DNA from: an uncultured Erysipelotrichaceae bacterium
Lineage (GTDB): Bacteria; Bacillota_I; Bacilli_A; Erysipelotrichales; Coprobacillaceae
Assembly: GCA_900544435.1 (NCBI GenBank)
Contig: UQVG01000056.1
Location: forward strand, 1-10,538
Reading direction: 5' to 3'
DNA: 10,538 nt
This document shows positions 1 to 6,415 of this stretch, piece after piece. The notes under the pieces are model-generated. The model was not told the origin of the DNA. It did no database searches and saw only the letters and a program-made list of their open reading frames with translations. Position numbers and translations under genes: made by a program. The first letter of the stretch is position 1. Each line of letters opens with the position of its first letter.

Positions 1-74
1 GCTACTAAAAAGCGATATGAATCATATATTTTTCTAGCAACTTTATACGTTAACTTTGTCTTATCCATATTCAT
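1..74 (-). CDS. Start of an unidentified polysaccharide-locus gene, cut by the left edge
   Basis: An ATG at 72-74 on the minus strand opens a frame that stays open to the window edge, giving about 24 codons beginning MNMDKTKLTYKVARKIYDSY. It begins one base after the flippase stop codon (76-78). An AAAGGA ribosome binding site overlaps the end of the flippase gene, so the two are almost certainly co-transcribed and possibly translationally coupled. A second in-frame ATG lies two codons further in. The visible N-terminus is basic and not obviously a signal peptide. The product cannot be named from 24 residues. By position it should be another polysaccharide gene such as a glycosyltransferase, polymerase or modifying enzyme, but that is inference only. 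Confidence 0.6.
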   Translation of the reverse strand, partial: MNMDKTKLTYKVARKIYDSYRFLV

Positions 75-75
75 T

Positions 76-1524
76 TTATCCTTTTATTAATTTAAAATAT
101 TCTATTATCTTATTTCTATTTAATATTGCAACAACTCCTATTACACCTACAAATATAATTCTTAACCAAATTGTATAATATGTAAATGTCAATAAAATAA
201 TTAAAATCGTGAAAGCAGTAGCAATAATAAATATTTTTTTCCAATCAAACAATGTATCATATCTATAATCTTCTATTTTATCTTTACATGATTTATTCAT
301 ATAATATAGATTACTCAACCAAAAAACAATATAGGAAAATAAAGTTGTATACCCAGCTACAACGTATCCAAAAATTGGAATAAGTAAGAAATTCAAAACA
401 ATATTTAAAACAGCACTTAATATAGATCCTTTAACAAGATAACTATTTTCTTCAAAGTAAAACATTACATTTATACATAATTGAGATAAAAATAAGAATA
501 ATAAACTTCCTGCTACTGGAGGAATGACCCAAATAGCATCTTTATACTTGCTTCCGCCTAAAATAGCAATTGCTTCAGGTCCAAATAAAATAAGTACAAT
601 CAACATTGTAGCAATAAATATTATAATAATATTTGTTACTTTTTTTATCATATTATATTTTTTATCTTTAATACCTCTGTATGTACAAGGAACAAATGAA
701 CTGTTAATAGAATTAATAACAAAAACTAAGACAACTGCGAATTGATAAGCAACACTATATAATGCTGCATTTGTTTGGCCAGACATTCTACTAATCATTA
801 TTCGATCAGATTGATTAAATATCATTTGTGATAAATAATATGGTATAAGAGGTATATTAAATTTTAAAGCATATGTCCAATATTTTTTATCATATAAAGC
901 CTTCCCTTTATATAATTGATAAATGTATATAATTAAACCAATACATAGATATACTACAGTATTTCCTAAAATACGTGCTATTCCCTTTTCTTCAAATAAA
1001 AGTACACCAACCAACCCTATTAAAGGAGATGCGACTGATATGATAAGAGTTACAATAATCATTGGTTTATATTTATACATAAAACGTTGTTTATTTGTCC
1101 AAAAAGCTAAGACTGTACTCATCAATATTTCAACAATCATTGCGAGAACAAGCATTGATGGTAATTCCAATAAATCATTCCAAAATACTGGAGCAATGAT
1201 GTATATAATTAAAGTTATTAATGTTAAAACTGAAACAATCCCTTGGATAGAAGATATGTATCTATCTCGATCATTTTCAAATTTAATCATAGCTGTATCA
1301 AATGACCCATATTGTAAGTTCAAAGTAGCAAAAATAGCTACGATATTCATCCATGATTGATAGATACTATATTGCCCATATTGCTGAGTTGTCATTAATC
1401 TTGTAAAAATAGGTAACGTTATTAAAACAATACACTTTTGTACAATACTACAAATTGTATAATAAATAGAAGCTTTTACTTCAACAGGAACATTTTTATA
1501 TTTCGATATTATTGATTTAACCAT
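76..1524 (-). CDS. wzx: Wzx-type polysaccharide repeat-unit flippase
   Basis: A 482-residue, very hydrophobic protein with about 12-14 predicted membrane segments along its whole length, matching the usual size of Wzx/RfbX flippases of the MVF (MOP) superfamily. The N-terminus carries the typical family pattern: a short basic stretch, then the first helix and an ITLPIFTRLMTTQQYGQYSI-like segment just after it (around residues 36-55). A basic loop, KFNIPLIPYYLSQMIFNQSDR around residues 220-240 and RIMISRM, is also typical of the family. The protein would flip undecaprenyl-linked repeat units across the cytoplasmic membrane. The ATG is preceded by AAGGAGAG at good spacing. It lies downstream of the ketoisomerase/aminotransferase/acyltransferase genes, separated by about 330 bases containing a strong hairpin. 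The family is clear; the transported glycan cannot be read from the sequence. Confidence 0.93.
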   Translation of the reverse strand: MVKSIISKYKNVPVEVKASIYYTICSIVQKCIVLITLPIFTRLMTTQQYGQYSIYQSWMNIVAIFATLNLQYGSFDTAMIKFENDRDRYISSIQGIVSVLTLITLIIYIIAPVFWNDLLELPSMLVLAMIVEILMSTVLAFWTNKQRFMYKYKPMIIVTLIISVASPLIGLVGVLLFEEKGIARILGNTVVYLCIGLIIYIYQLYKGKALYDKKYWTYALKFNIPLIPYYLSQMIFNQSDRIMISRMSGQTNAALYSVAYQFAVVLVFVINSINSSFVPCTYRGIKDKKYNMIKKVTNIIIIFIATMLIVLILFGPEAIAILGGSKYKDAIWVIPPVAGSLLFLFLSQLCINVMFYFEENSYLVKGSILSAVLNIVLNFLLIPIFGYVVAGYTTLFSYIVFWLSNLYYMNKSCKDKIEDYRYDTLFDWKKIFIIATAFTILIILLTFTYYTIWLRIIFVGVIGVVAILNRNKIIEYFKLIKG

Positions 1525-1562
1525 TTAAACTCTCCTTTTTTCAAAGCAATTATATATAAAGA

Positions 1563-1605
1563 AAGCAGTGAAAGCAAATAATCCCTTATTTTTATTTCAC
1601 TGCTT
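1563..1605. terminator. Strong hairpin in the leader of the flippase gene (terminator or attenuator)
   Basis: A perfect 11-bp inverted repeat (AAGCAGTGAAA at 1563-1573 with TTTCACTGCTT at 1595-1605) encloses a second 6-bp repeat (AAATAA at 1576-1581 with TTATTT at 1586-1591). On the minus strand, the direction of the operon, the stem is followed by a broken T-rich run (CTTTCTTTATAT). On the plus strand it is followed by GTATATTTTT. It sits between the acyltransferase and the flippase, about 40 bases before the flippase start. It could reduce read-through into the flippase gene or end transcripts from either side. Confidence 0.6.
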
Positions 1606-1703
1606 GTATATTTTTATGCTATTTTCTTTAATAAGCTAACAAAAAATTTCCTTCAATACCTGCACAAATCAATATGAGTAATATATTTTTATAATATCTA
1701 TAC

Positions 1704-1848
1704 TTATTTTTCAATTACACAATCTTCATAAACATACAATATAATATTTGAACAATCTTGATTTTTTAATAATTTCAATACTTTATTATATATTTTCTTC
1801 TTTTAGGTATGCATAGACATTATGAATCAACTTTTCCATACATATCAT
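1704..1848 (-). pseudogene. Possible small decayed coding remnant between acyltransferase and flippase
   Basis: The 328-base gap 1525-1852 holds no intact gene. On the minus strand an ATG at 1846-1848, five bases after the acyltransferase stop, opens a 20-residue frame (starting MICMEKLIHNVYAYLKEEN). It stops at 1786-1788. The sequence then continues in another frame with a protein-like stretch ending in YVYEDCVIEK and a stop at 1704-1706. The two pieces together look like the frameshifted end of a former gene, but I recognise no family, and AT-rich DNA can produce such frames by chance. The rest of the gap contains only the hairpin at 1563-1605. Confidence 0.25.
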
Positions 1849-1852
1849 GCTC

Positions 1853-2347
1853 TTATTTTTTACATATAGCATACCATTCTAAATCTTGATATCTATCATC
1901 AATAAATAAATGATCTTTAAATTTTCCTTCATAAATAAATCCGCATTTTTTATAAAAAGAAATTGCTCTTTTATTAGATGATAATACATTTAAATAAATT
2001 CTATGCAATTGTAACTTATCAAAACCATATTTTAATAATGATTCCGTTGCTTTTTGATTGGCACCTGTTCCTCTTGCTTTTTTTCTTGTGCTAATTGCAT
2101 ATTCAGCATTTTTATTTTTTAAATCAATATTTTTTAGAGAAATTGTACCTAAATATTCATCATCTTGATCATCAACAATTGCAAAGTGTTGTTGATCTTC
2201 TCTAAAAGAATTTTCTACAAATTTTTTTGCTGCAACATCATCTATTTCAGCAAAATTATTTTGAAAAATATGTTTTGCTTCTTCATCATGCATCCATTCT
2301 AGCATTAATGGAACATCTTTTAATTGAAGTTTTCTTAATGTAATCAT
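1853..2347 (-). CDS. GNAT-family N-acyltransferase, probable dTDP-aminosugar acetyltransferase
   Basis: A 164-residue protein of the RimJ/RimL-like GNAT group (Acetyltransf_3). The acetyl-CoA loop is seen as EYAISTRKKARGTGANQKA (about residues 81-99), with R-G-T-G-A forming the Q/R-x-x-G-x-G/A motif. The late conserved part reads LHRIYLNVLSSNKRAISFY, then KKCGF. An upstream in-frame ATG at 2372-2374 would add nine residues and overlap the aminotransferase. I chose the ATG at 2345-2347 because GAGAGG lies just before it and the protein then begins at a normal GNAT N-terminus (MITLRKLQLKD). It starts 13 bases after the aminotransferase stop. From this position it most likely acylates the 3-amino group of the dTDP-sugar made by the two preceding enzymes. 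The characterised FdtC and QdtC do this with a left-handed beta-helix fold instead, so the role is inferred from context. A ribosomal-protein acetyltransferase role is less likely here. Confidence 0.88.
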   Translation of the reverse strand: MITLRKLQLKDVPLMLEWMHDEEAKHIFQNNFAEIDDVAAKKFVENSFREDQQHFAIVDDQDDEYLGTISLKNIDLKNKNAEYAISTRKKARGTGANQKATESLLKYGFDKLQLHRIYLNVLSSNKRAISFYKKCGFIYEGKFKDHLFIDDRYQDLEWYAICKK

Positions 2348-2360
2348 AATTATCCTCTCA

Positions 2361-3461
2361 TTATTTAAACGCATTTAGTTTATCAATAACATAATTCACT
2401 TCTTCATCTGTCATTCCATAGTACATTGGAATACTTAAAACAGTTTTACTAATTTCTTCTGCAATTGGTAAACTTCCTTCTTTGATATTTAAATCTTTAT
2501 ATGCTTCTTGTAAATGCATTGGTATAGGATAGTGTTTTACAGTCCCAATCCCGTTTTCATTTAAATATTTTTCTAATTCATCTCTTTTAGCACATCTAAT
2601 AACAAATACATGATAAATATGTCTATAATCTTCACTATCTTTTAATGGTAATTTAATTAATGGATTTTTTATTCCTTCAAAATATTTATTTGCTACATTT
2701 CTTCTATATTCATTCCATTTATCTAAATGTGGTAATTTACAACGTAAAAATGCTGATTGAATTTCATCTAAACGACTATTAGTTCCTTTATAAATATGAT
2801 GATATTTATAATCCGAACCATAATTACCTAAAGCTCTAACTTTATCAGCAATTTCTTTATTGTTTGTAACAACTGCTCCTCCATCACCTAAAGCGCCTAG
2901 GTTCTTACCTGGATAAAAACTAAACCCTGCTGCATCTGATAAAGTACCTACTTTTTGACCTTTATATTCTGTTCCATGTGCTTGAGCTGCATCTTCAATA
3001 ACATATAAATTGTGTTTTTTAGCAATTTCATTAACTGCGTCCATATCTGCAGGTCTTCCTTGTAAGTGAACAGCTATAATTGCTTTTGTTTGATCTGTTA
3101 TTTTTTCTTCTATTAAAGCTGGATTAACGTTATAAGTTTCTAATTCTGGTTCTACAAATATAGGTGTTGCTCCACAATATGAAACAGCTAAAGCTGTTGC
3201 AATATATGTATTTGATGGAACGATTACTTCATCTCCATTACCTATATTCATTGCTCTTAAAATTAAATATAATGCATCTAATCCAGTTGCTACACCTACA
3301 CAATATTTAGCATTACAATAATCTGCAAACTCTTTTTCAAATAATTCACATTCTTTTCCTTGGATAAAATAATTACTATCAATTACTTTATTATATGCTT
3401 GATCTAAATCTTTTCTTATTTCATCATGCATTGGTTTAAATGTTGCAAAAGGTATTTTCAT
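2361..3461 (-). CDS. fdtB: PLP-dependent dTDP-3-keto-6-deoxyhexose 3-aminotransferase (DegT/DnrJ/EryC1/StrS)
   Basis: A 366-residue sugar aminotransferase of the DegT/DnrJ/EryC1/StrS family. The PLP-binding lysine is K186 in [19 protein letters not shown]. The aspartate that contacts the PLP ring nitrogen is D157 in [10 protein letters not shown]. The substrate/phosphate region ATGLDAL (about 58-64) and the C-terminal [13 protein letters not shown] segment (about 306-318) are also present, and the length is typical. A GTG at 3468-3470 would add three residues, but AAGGAG touches it. The ATG at 3459-3461 lies 10 bases after that AAGGAG and is preferred. It starts one base after the TAG of the ketoisomerase, whose last codons carry this ribosome binding site, so the two are coupled. 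With the ketoisomerase it would make dTDP-3-amino-3,6-dideoxyhexose, using glutamate as likely amino donor. Whether the product is the galacto (FdtB) or gluco (QdtB) isomer depends on the ketoisomerase. Confidence 0.93.
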   Translation of the reverse strand: MKIPFATFKPMHDEIRKDLDQAYNKVIDSNYFIQGKECELFEKEFADYCNAKYCVGVATGLDALYLILRAMNIGNGDEVIVPSNTYIATALAVSYCGATPIFVEPELETYNVNPALIEEKITDQTKAIIAVHLQGRPADMDAVNEIAKKHNLYVIEDAAQAHGTEYKGQKVGTLSDAAGFSFYPGKNLGALGDGGAVVTNNKEIADKVRALGNYGSDYKYHHIYKGTNSRLDEIQSAFLRCKLPHLDKWNEYRRNVANKYFEGIKNPLIKLPLKDSEDYRHIYHVFVIRCAKRDELEKYLNENGIGTVKHYPIPMHLQEAYKDLNIKEGSLPIAEEISKTVLSIPMYYGMTDEEVNYVIDKLNAFK

Positions 3462-3462
3462 T

Positions 3463-3867
3463 CTATTCACTCTCCTTAATAAATTCTAAAAAATCATCAT
3501 AGTTTCTAATATAATCACTTTCATCATATAATTCTGAAGCCAATACTAGCAATACTGCATCAGGAGAAAAATCAAACATTTCTCTCCACATATTATTAGC
3601 CACATACAATCCTTCATATGGTTTTTCTAATGGTACAACTTTTTTTTCCTTACCATTATCTAATAATATTTTACAAGTTCCATGTATACAAATTAAAATT
3701 TGTTCTAAGTTTTTATGTGCATGATAGCCTCTACGGACTCCTTCTCCTGTATCATACATATAGTACACTCGCTTAATTTTAAAAGGTATATCTTTAAATT
3801 CTTCTAGAGCAACAAGTTGTCCTCTATCATCACCATGTGGTTGAAACATATATTTTATTACTTGCAT
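3463..3867 (-). CDS. fdtA: dTDP-4-keto-6-deoxyglucose 3,4-ketoisomerase (FdtA/QdtA/WxcM-like cupin)
   Basis: A 134-residue cupin of the FdtA/QdtA (WxcM-like) family, full length. Family hallmarks are [14 protein letters not shown] (28-40), the active-site segment [19 protein letters not shown] with H49 and H51, [15 protein letters not shown] (86-100) and [19 protein letters not shown] (108-126). It moves the keto group from C4 to C3 of dTDP-4-keto-6-deoxyglucose, the substrate for the aminotransferase downstream. The ATG follows AGAGGTG at normal spacing and lies 33 bases after a well-formed -10 box. As I recall the published enzymes, Arg near position 17 with His near 97 marks FdtA (3-keto-galactose product) while Tyr and Arg mark QdtA (3-keto-glucose product). 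This protein has R15 as in FdtA but R95 as in QdtA, so the isomer it makes is uncertain. The symbol fdtA is used for the family only. Confidence 0.92.
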   Translation of the reverse strand: MQVIKYMFQPHGDDRGQLVALEEFKDIPFKIKRVYYMYDTGEGVRRGYHAHKNLEQILICIHGTCKILLDNGKEKKVVPLEKPYEGLYVANNMWREMFDFSPDAVLLVLASELYDESDYIRNYDDFLEFIKESE

Positions 3868-3899
3868 TTTTACACCTCTTTATCCATTTTTCTTATACT

Positions 3900-3928
3900 A
3901 TTATATATTAACATTATTATCACATCAA
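3900..3928 (-). promoter_or_regulatory. Sigma-A type promoter of the ketoisomerase operon
   Basis: On the minus strand TTGATG (-35, complement of 3923-3928) is separated by exactly 17 bases from a perfect TATAAT (-10, complement of 3900-3905). Transcription would start near 3893, leaving about 25 bases of leader with an intact AGAGGTG site before the ketoisomerase ATG. The -35 box overlaps the last codons of the dead glycosyltransferase frame. This suggests that the operon downstream is expressed independently of the genes to the right. Confidence 0.7.
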
Positions 3929-4222
3929 AATACTCAATATTTGAAAAAATACTATTAAATTTATTAATTCTATAATCAATGAGCCTCTATTTTTTATAAT
4001 AGATTGTATGATCTATTTATTTTTGTTCTAATTATTTGAAACAGTCCCAAAAAATAATCTATTTAAATTTGATATACAATCATCACTTATAATAATTCAT
4101 AAGATTTGAGCAGTTGATTCAAAACTAAACAAACAATATTTTCAAGTAACTCTTCATTCTTAAAACACATTACAATAATACTAGCAAATATTTCTTCATT
4201 TTCCGATATCTGTTTCTTTCAT
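3920..4222 (-). pseudogene. N-terminal remnant of a second family-2 glycosyltransferase
   Basis: On the minus strand an ATG at 4220-4222 with an AAAGGATG site begins four bases after the stop of the intact GT2 gene. Protein-like sequence then runs on in shifted frames. The first recognisable stretch is FASIIVMCFKNEELLEN, followed by a frame change into IIISDDCISNLNRL. These are the two N-terminal landmarks of a GT-A family-2 enzyme: the SIIVxCxNNExxLEE opening strand and the DDC/DDxS nucleotide-binding turn. After FFGTVSNN there are two in-frame TAG codons, then more of the same frame to a TGA at 3920-3922. At least two frameshifts and two stops are visible and the last two thirds of a GT2 are missing, so it is dead. 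This explains most of the 359-base gap 3868-4226; the operon promoter overlaps its end. Confidence 0.65.
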
Positions 4223-4226
4223 CCTT

Positions 4227-5162
4227 TTAACTTATTTTTTGGGCAATTTTTACCATAAATGAAAATAACTTTTTGGGTAAAAGAGCTGTCACAATATCAA
4301 ATTTTGCAATGTCAGGTGCAAGATATCTCAATTTAAATAAGGTTTTTATATTACCTGTTCTTCTAGCATTAGCAAATTTCTCAATTTCATTTAAATCTTT
4401 GTGATTAGGATATTTTTGTTTAAAATCTTCAATCATTTTTAAATCAGTCATTATTCTCTGATTGATATAATCTTCCTTTGTCTCTATTCCAACTAATACA
4501 CCACTAACATTTTTCCCATGTCTTCTATATTGAACTAAAGGTAAATTTAAGTACCCTACTTTTCCTTCTGTAGAAGTACACGCCAATACCCATTTATCAT
4601 GACCTGTGTATTTTGAAAATGGTAAAGACTTTTTTGCAAAGCTAGCTTTCATTATAATACTCATTCCTACTGCATAAGTAACAAAGATATTATATTTAGT
4701 TATATCATCGTAAGTATTCCAATTATCATAGTTTTTATTGCTATGTTTTCTAACACTATCGCATGTAACGTTGTCATTTCCATCAATTATTTGTTTATCC
4801 GTAACAACTAAGTCGATATTCTTTTCATTCATATATGCGATACACTTTTCAACTTTATCATCCATCCATATATCATCTTGATCACAAAAAGCAATATATT
4901 CACCATCTGATCTTTGCACCAATTTTTCAAAAGCCCCCATGTAATTTAAATTTTCTTCACAATATGGCAAAACCTCATAGGAAAAATTTGTGATATATTT
5001 TTCAAATAAATCTAAATTACACCTTTTTTTTATACAATCATCAAATATATATAGTTTTAAATTAGGATATGTTTGATTATTTAAAGAAATTAATTGTTTT
5101 ATCAAATATTCTTCATTTGGATTATATACCGATAATAATATATCAACTTGTTTATTATTCAT
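4227..5162 (-). CDS. Family-2 glycosyltransferase (rhamnosyltransferase-like)
   Basis: A 311-residue cytoplasmic GT-A fold glycosyltransferase. It opens with VDILLSVYNPNEEYLIKQL, followed by QTYPNLKLYIFDDC with the nucleotide-binding DD at 41-42. The metal-binding DQDD is at 94-97 in YIAFCDQDDIWMDDKV. The acceptor/base region HDKW is at 188-191, and YRRHGKNVSG at about 212-221 is typical of the RfbF/RfbN-like rhamnosyltransferase branch. The length is normal and no membrane anchor is evident. The ribosome binding site AAAGGATG lies about 10 bases before the ATG. It would add a sugar to the lipid-linked repeat unit. It is the only intact gene in the decayed middle section, flanked by coding remnants on both sides. 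Donor and linkage cannot be deduced; rhamnose is only the usual substrate of close relatives. Confidence 0.92.
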   Translation of the reverse strand: MNNKQVDILLSVYNPNEEYLIKQLISLNNQTYPNLKLYIFDDCIKKRCNLDLFEKYITNFSYEVLPYCEENLNYMGAFEKLVQRSDGEYIAFCDQDDIWMDDKVEKCIAYMNEKNIDLVVTDKQIIDGNDNVTCDSVRKHSNKNYDNWNTYDDITKYNIFVTYAVGMSIIMKASFAKKSLPFSKYTGHDKWVLACTSTEGKVGYLNLPLVQYRRHGKNVSGVLVGIETKEDYINQRIMTDLKMIEDFKQKYPNHKDLNEIEKFANARRTGNIKTLFKLRYLAPDIAKFDIVTALLPKKLFSFMVKIAQKIS

Positions 5163-5196
5163 AATATTTTTTCATCCTTTCTTTATACAACAAAAT

Positions 5197-5361
5197 TTAA
5201 TAAATTACAAATAGTGCAAATAAATTTGTAATTGACATAGATTTTATTTCATTTATAACATCTTTTTTTGTTAAATAATAAATTGCTATTAATGCAAAAG
5301 AATATTCCTTCACAATCTTTGGAAATCCAATTGGTAATAGTACGACATTATTACCTCTAAT
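5197..5361 (-). pseudogene. Orphan C-terminal fragment of an unidentified gene
   Basis: A minus-strand frame of 54 residues ends with TAA at 5197-5199, 34 bases before the GT2 start. It has no start codon or ribosome binding site at its beginning, where it is closed by a TGA at 5362-5364. The translation reads like real protein: RGNNVVLLPIGFPKIVKEY, then SFALIAIYYLTKKDVINEI, then a hydrophobic end FALFVIY. A neighbouring frame just upstream (KESMLIFIELE) appears to lead into it by a one-base shift. It looks like the tail of a gene that once preceded the GT2 in the same operon, perhaps membrane-associated. I do not recognise the family. Confidence 0.45.
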
Positions 5362-5426
5362 TCAATAAATATTAACATACTTTCTTTAACAATTAAATAT
5401 TATAAATAAATATTAACAAAATTAAA

Positions 5427-5449
5427 CACTATGGTATAGTGATTTTTTT
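5427..5449 (+). terminator. Small hairpin followed by a T-run
   Basis: CACTAT (5427-5432) and ATAGTG (5436-5441) form a 6-bp stem with a 3-base loop, followed on the plus strand by ATTTTTTTA. The geometry suits a weak rho-independent terminator reading rightward, but no intact plus-strand gene precedes it. It may be a relic or chance in AT-rich DNA. Confidence 0.35.
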
Positions 5450-5554
5450 ATTATTCTTTAGCAATGTACCTTGTCACTTAATGAATTTATCAAGCTAGAA
5501 GTCATTGCCAATATTAAAATAACAAAAATATATACCAAAAAGTATTTTTAATCT

Positions 5555-5778
5555 TCAATAAGATAATAAATTATTTGCAAGTTTCGAATCTTCAGTATAA
5601 TGTTCATCTTTATAACTAGTAATTCTTAAAACATTACCACCTATTCTCCATACATTTTTATCTATCACAACTACCTTTCAACATGATGCCATCTTCTACG
5701 ACAACTTTATCACGACTTTATACAATTAACAATCTTGTTTCTTACTTTTATTTTACCATTGGCAATGTCGCAAAGCAT
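5555..5778 (-). pseudogene. Coding remnant spread over three frames, family unknown
   Basis: On the minus strand three short frames follow one another and read like one broken protein. From an ATG at 5776-5778 comes CDIANGKIKVRNKIVNCIKS. The next frame gives RDKVVVEDGIMLK. The third gives VVIDKNVWRIGGNVLRITS, then YKDEHYTEDSKLANNLLSY, ending with TGA at 5555-5557. Each frame stops or becomes meaningless where the next takes over, as expected from indels in a dead gene. The middle has some look of a left-handed beta-helix transferase, but the tail does not fit, so I give no family. The rest of the 936-base gap 5163-6098 contains the orphan fragment at 5197-5361, the hairpins listed separately and otherwise featureless AT-rich sequence. 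Confidence 0.4.
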
Positions 5779-5884
5779 AAACTATATTACTCAAATGTCA
5801 TCCCAACAACAAAAAAATCTATATTTGCCTTATCAAAAAATGACAGACATTATTTGTACTGCAGGGCTTGAATGGTGTGTTTTC

Positions 5885-5926
5885 AAAAGAGCAAGAAATC
5901 GGTATAAATTTAAATACCACTTGCTC
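5885..5926 (-). terminator. Rho-independent terminator, minus strand
   Basis: GAGCAAG (5889-5895) pairs with CTTGCTC (5920-5926), and an inner GGTAT/ATACC stem (5901-5905 with 5914-5918) lies inside. On the minus strand the stem is followed directly by TTTTG. With the hairpin at 5939-5984 it ends the transcription unit that runs leftward through the GT14 genes and the insertion-sequence remnant. Confidence 0.55.
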
Positions 5927-5938
5927 AAAAAAATACAT

Positions 5939-5984
5939 ATCCGCTGAAAAATCAATGTGCAAAATCTAGCGGATGCGTTTTTTT
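5939..5984. terminator. Bidirectional terminator hairpin
   Basis: ATCCGCT (5939-5945) and AGCGGAT (5968-5974) form a GC-rich 7-bp stem with a 22-base loop in otherwise AT-rich DNA. On the plus strand it is followed by GCGTTTTTTT. On the minus strand it is followed by ATGTATTTTTTT. It lies 115 bases after the stop of the truncated GT14 gene and was probably the end of that operon. Confidence 0.6.
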
Positions 5985-6098
5985 AAGTAAAATTATCACT
6001 TATTTCTCTATATATTTTCGAACCTACATTCTGTTTAATTATTGACTTTAATCGTATTTTTACTTATTTTTCGCATAATAGGCTTTATCTTTTACTGC

Positions 6099-6415
6099 TT
6101 ATAGTTCATCATATAATTTATTTATAATTTTATCATCAAAATCCTCATCAAATTTTCTTGCCATTAAATAATTAACTTTTTTTAATTCATCACAATCCTC
6201 TATTGTAAAAGTTTTAGGGTGATTAATTTGTCCTTTCCAATTAACATATGCTAATTTATCGTAGTATTTGTCTTTAAATCTACTATTCATATAAATCATT
6301 TGAAATATGGATTCATCTGGAACCAAAGAACCTTTATAATAGTCTATATATTCACCTTTTAATAATACATCATATATTTCTTTAGCACATTCATAGGTCA
6401 TGACTTCAATAGAAA
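6099..6415 (-). pseudogene. C-terminal third of a second GT14 (Branch-type) glycosyltransferase, truncated by an insertion sequence
   Basis: About 105 residues align without gaps at first with residues 185 to 290 of the intact GT14 encoded at 7536-8414. Shared landmarks are the catalytic-region PDES (VPDESIFQ here, CPDESLFQ there), the block NHPKTFTIED against RHPKTLTIND, and the terminal ARKFDE followed by IINKL. Overall identity is modest, so this is an old paralogue and not a recent duplicate. The first residues of the open frame (MIEKIHLTL, 6416-6443) come from insertion-sequence DNA. The N-terminal two thirds, including the donor-binding region, are missing. No ribosome binding site precedes a start, so no active enzyme is expected. 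Two terminators follow the stop. Confidence 0.85.

Noticed and set aside
524..1360. Plus-strand open frames of 73 and 145 residues opposite the flippase gene
   Set aside because: They are antisense shadows of a clear membrane protein gene, with no ribosome binding site and no recognisable motif.
2348..2374. Longer start for the acyltransferase overlapping the aminotransferase
   Set aside because: No ribosome binding site precedes that ATG, the extra residues do not fit the GNAT N-terminus, and GAGAGG sits before the inner ATG.
3990..4020. AT-rich inverted repeat AATAGAT/ATCTATT with a T-rich flank
   Set aside because: A 7-bp mostly A-T stem inside the GT2 remnant is too weak to call a terminator.
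5163..5230. Promoter TTGTAA-17-TATAAA just upstream of the GT2 gene
   Set aside because: The predicted start would fall within or after the ribosome binding site, leaving the message without one.
5683..5947. Two overlapping plus-strand open frames of 62 and 70 residues
   Set aside because: Neither has a good ribosome binding site or family motif, and the minus strand here holds more protein-like remnants. They run into the terminator region.
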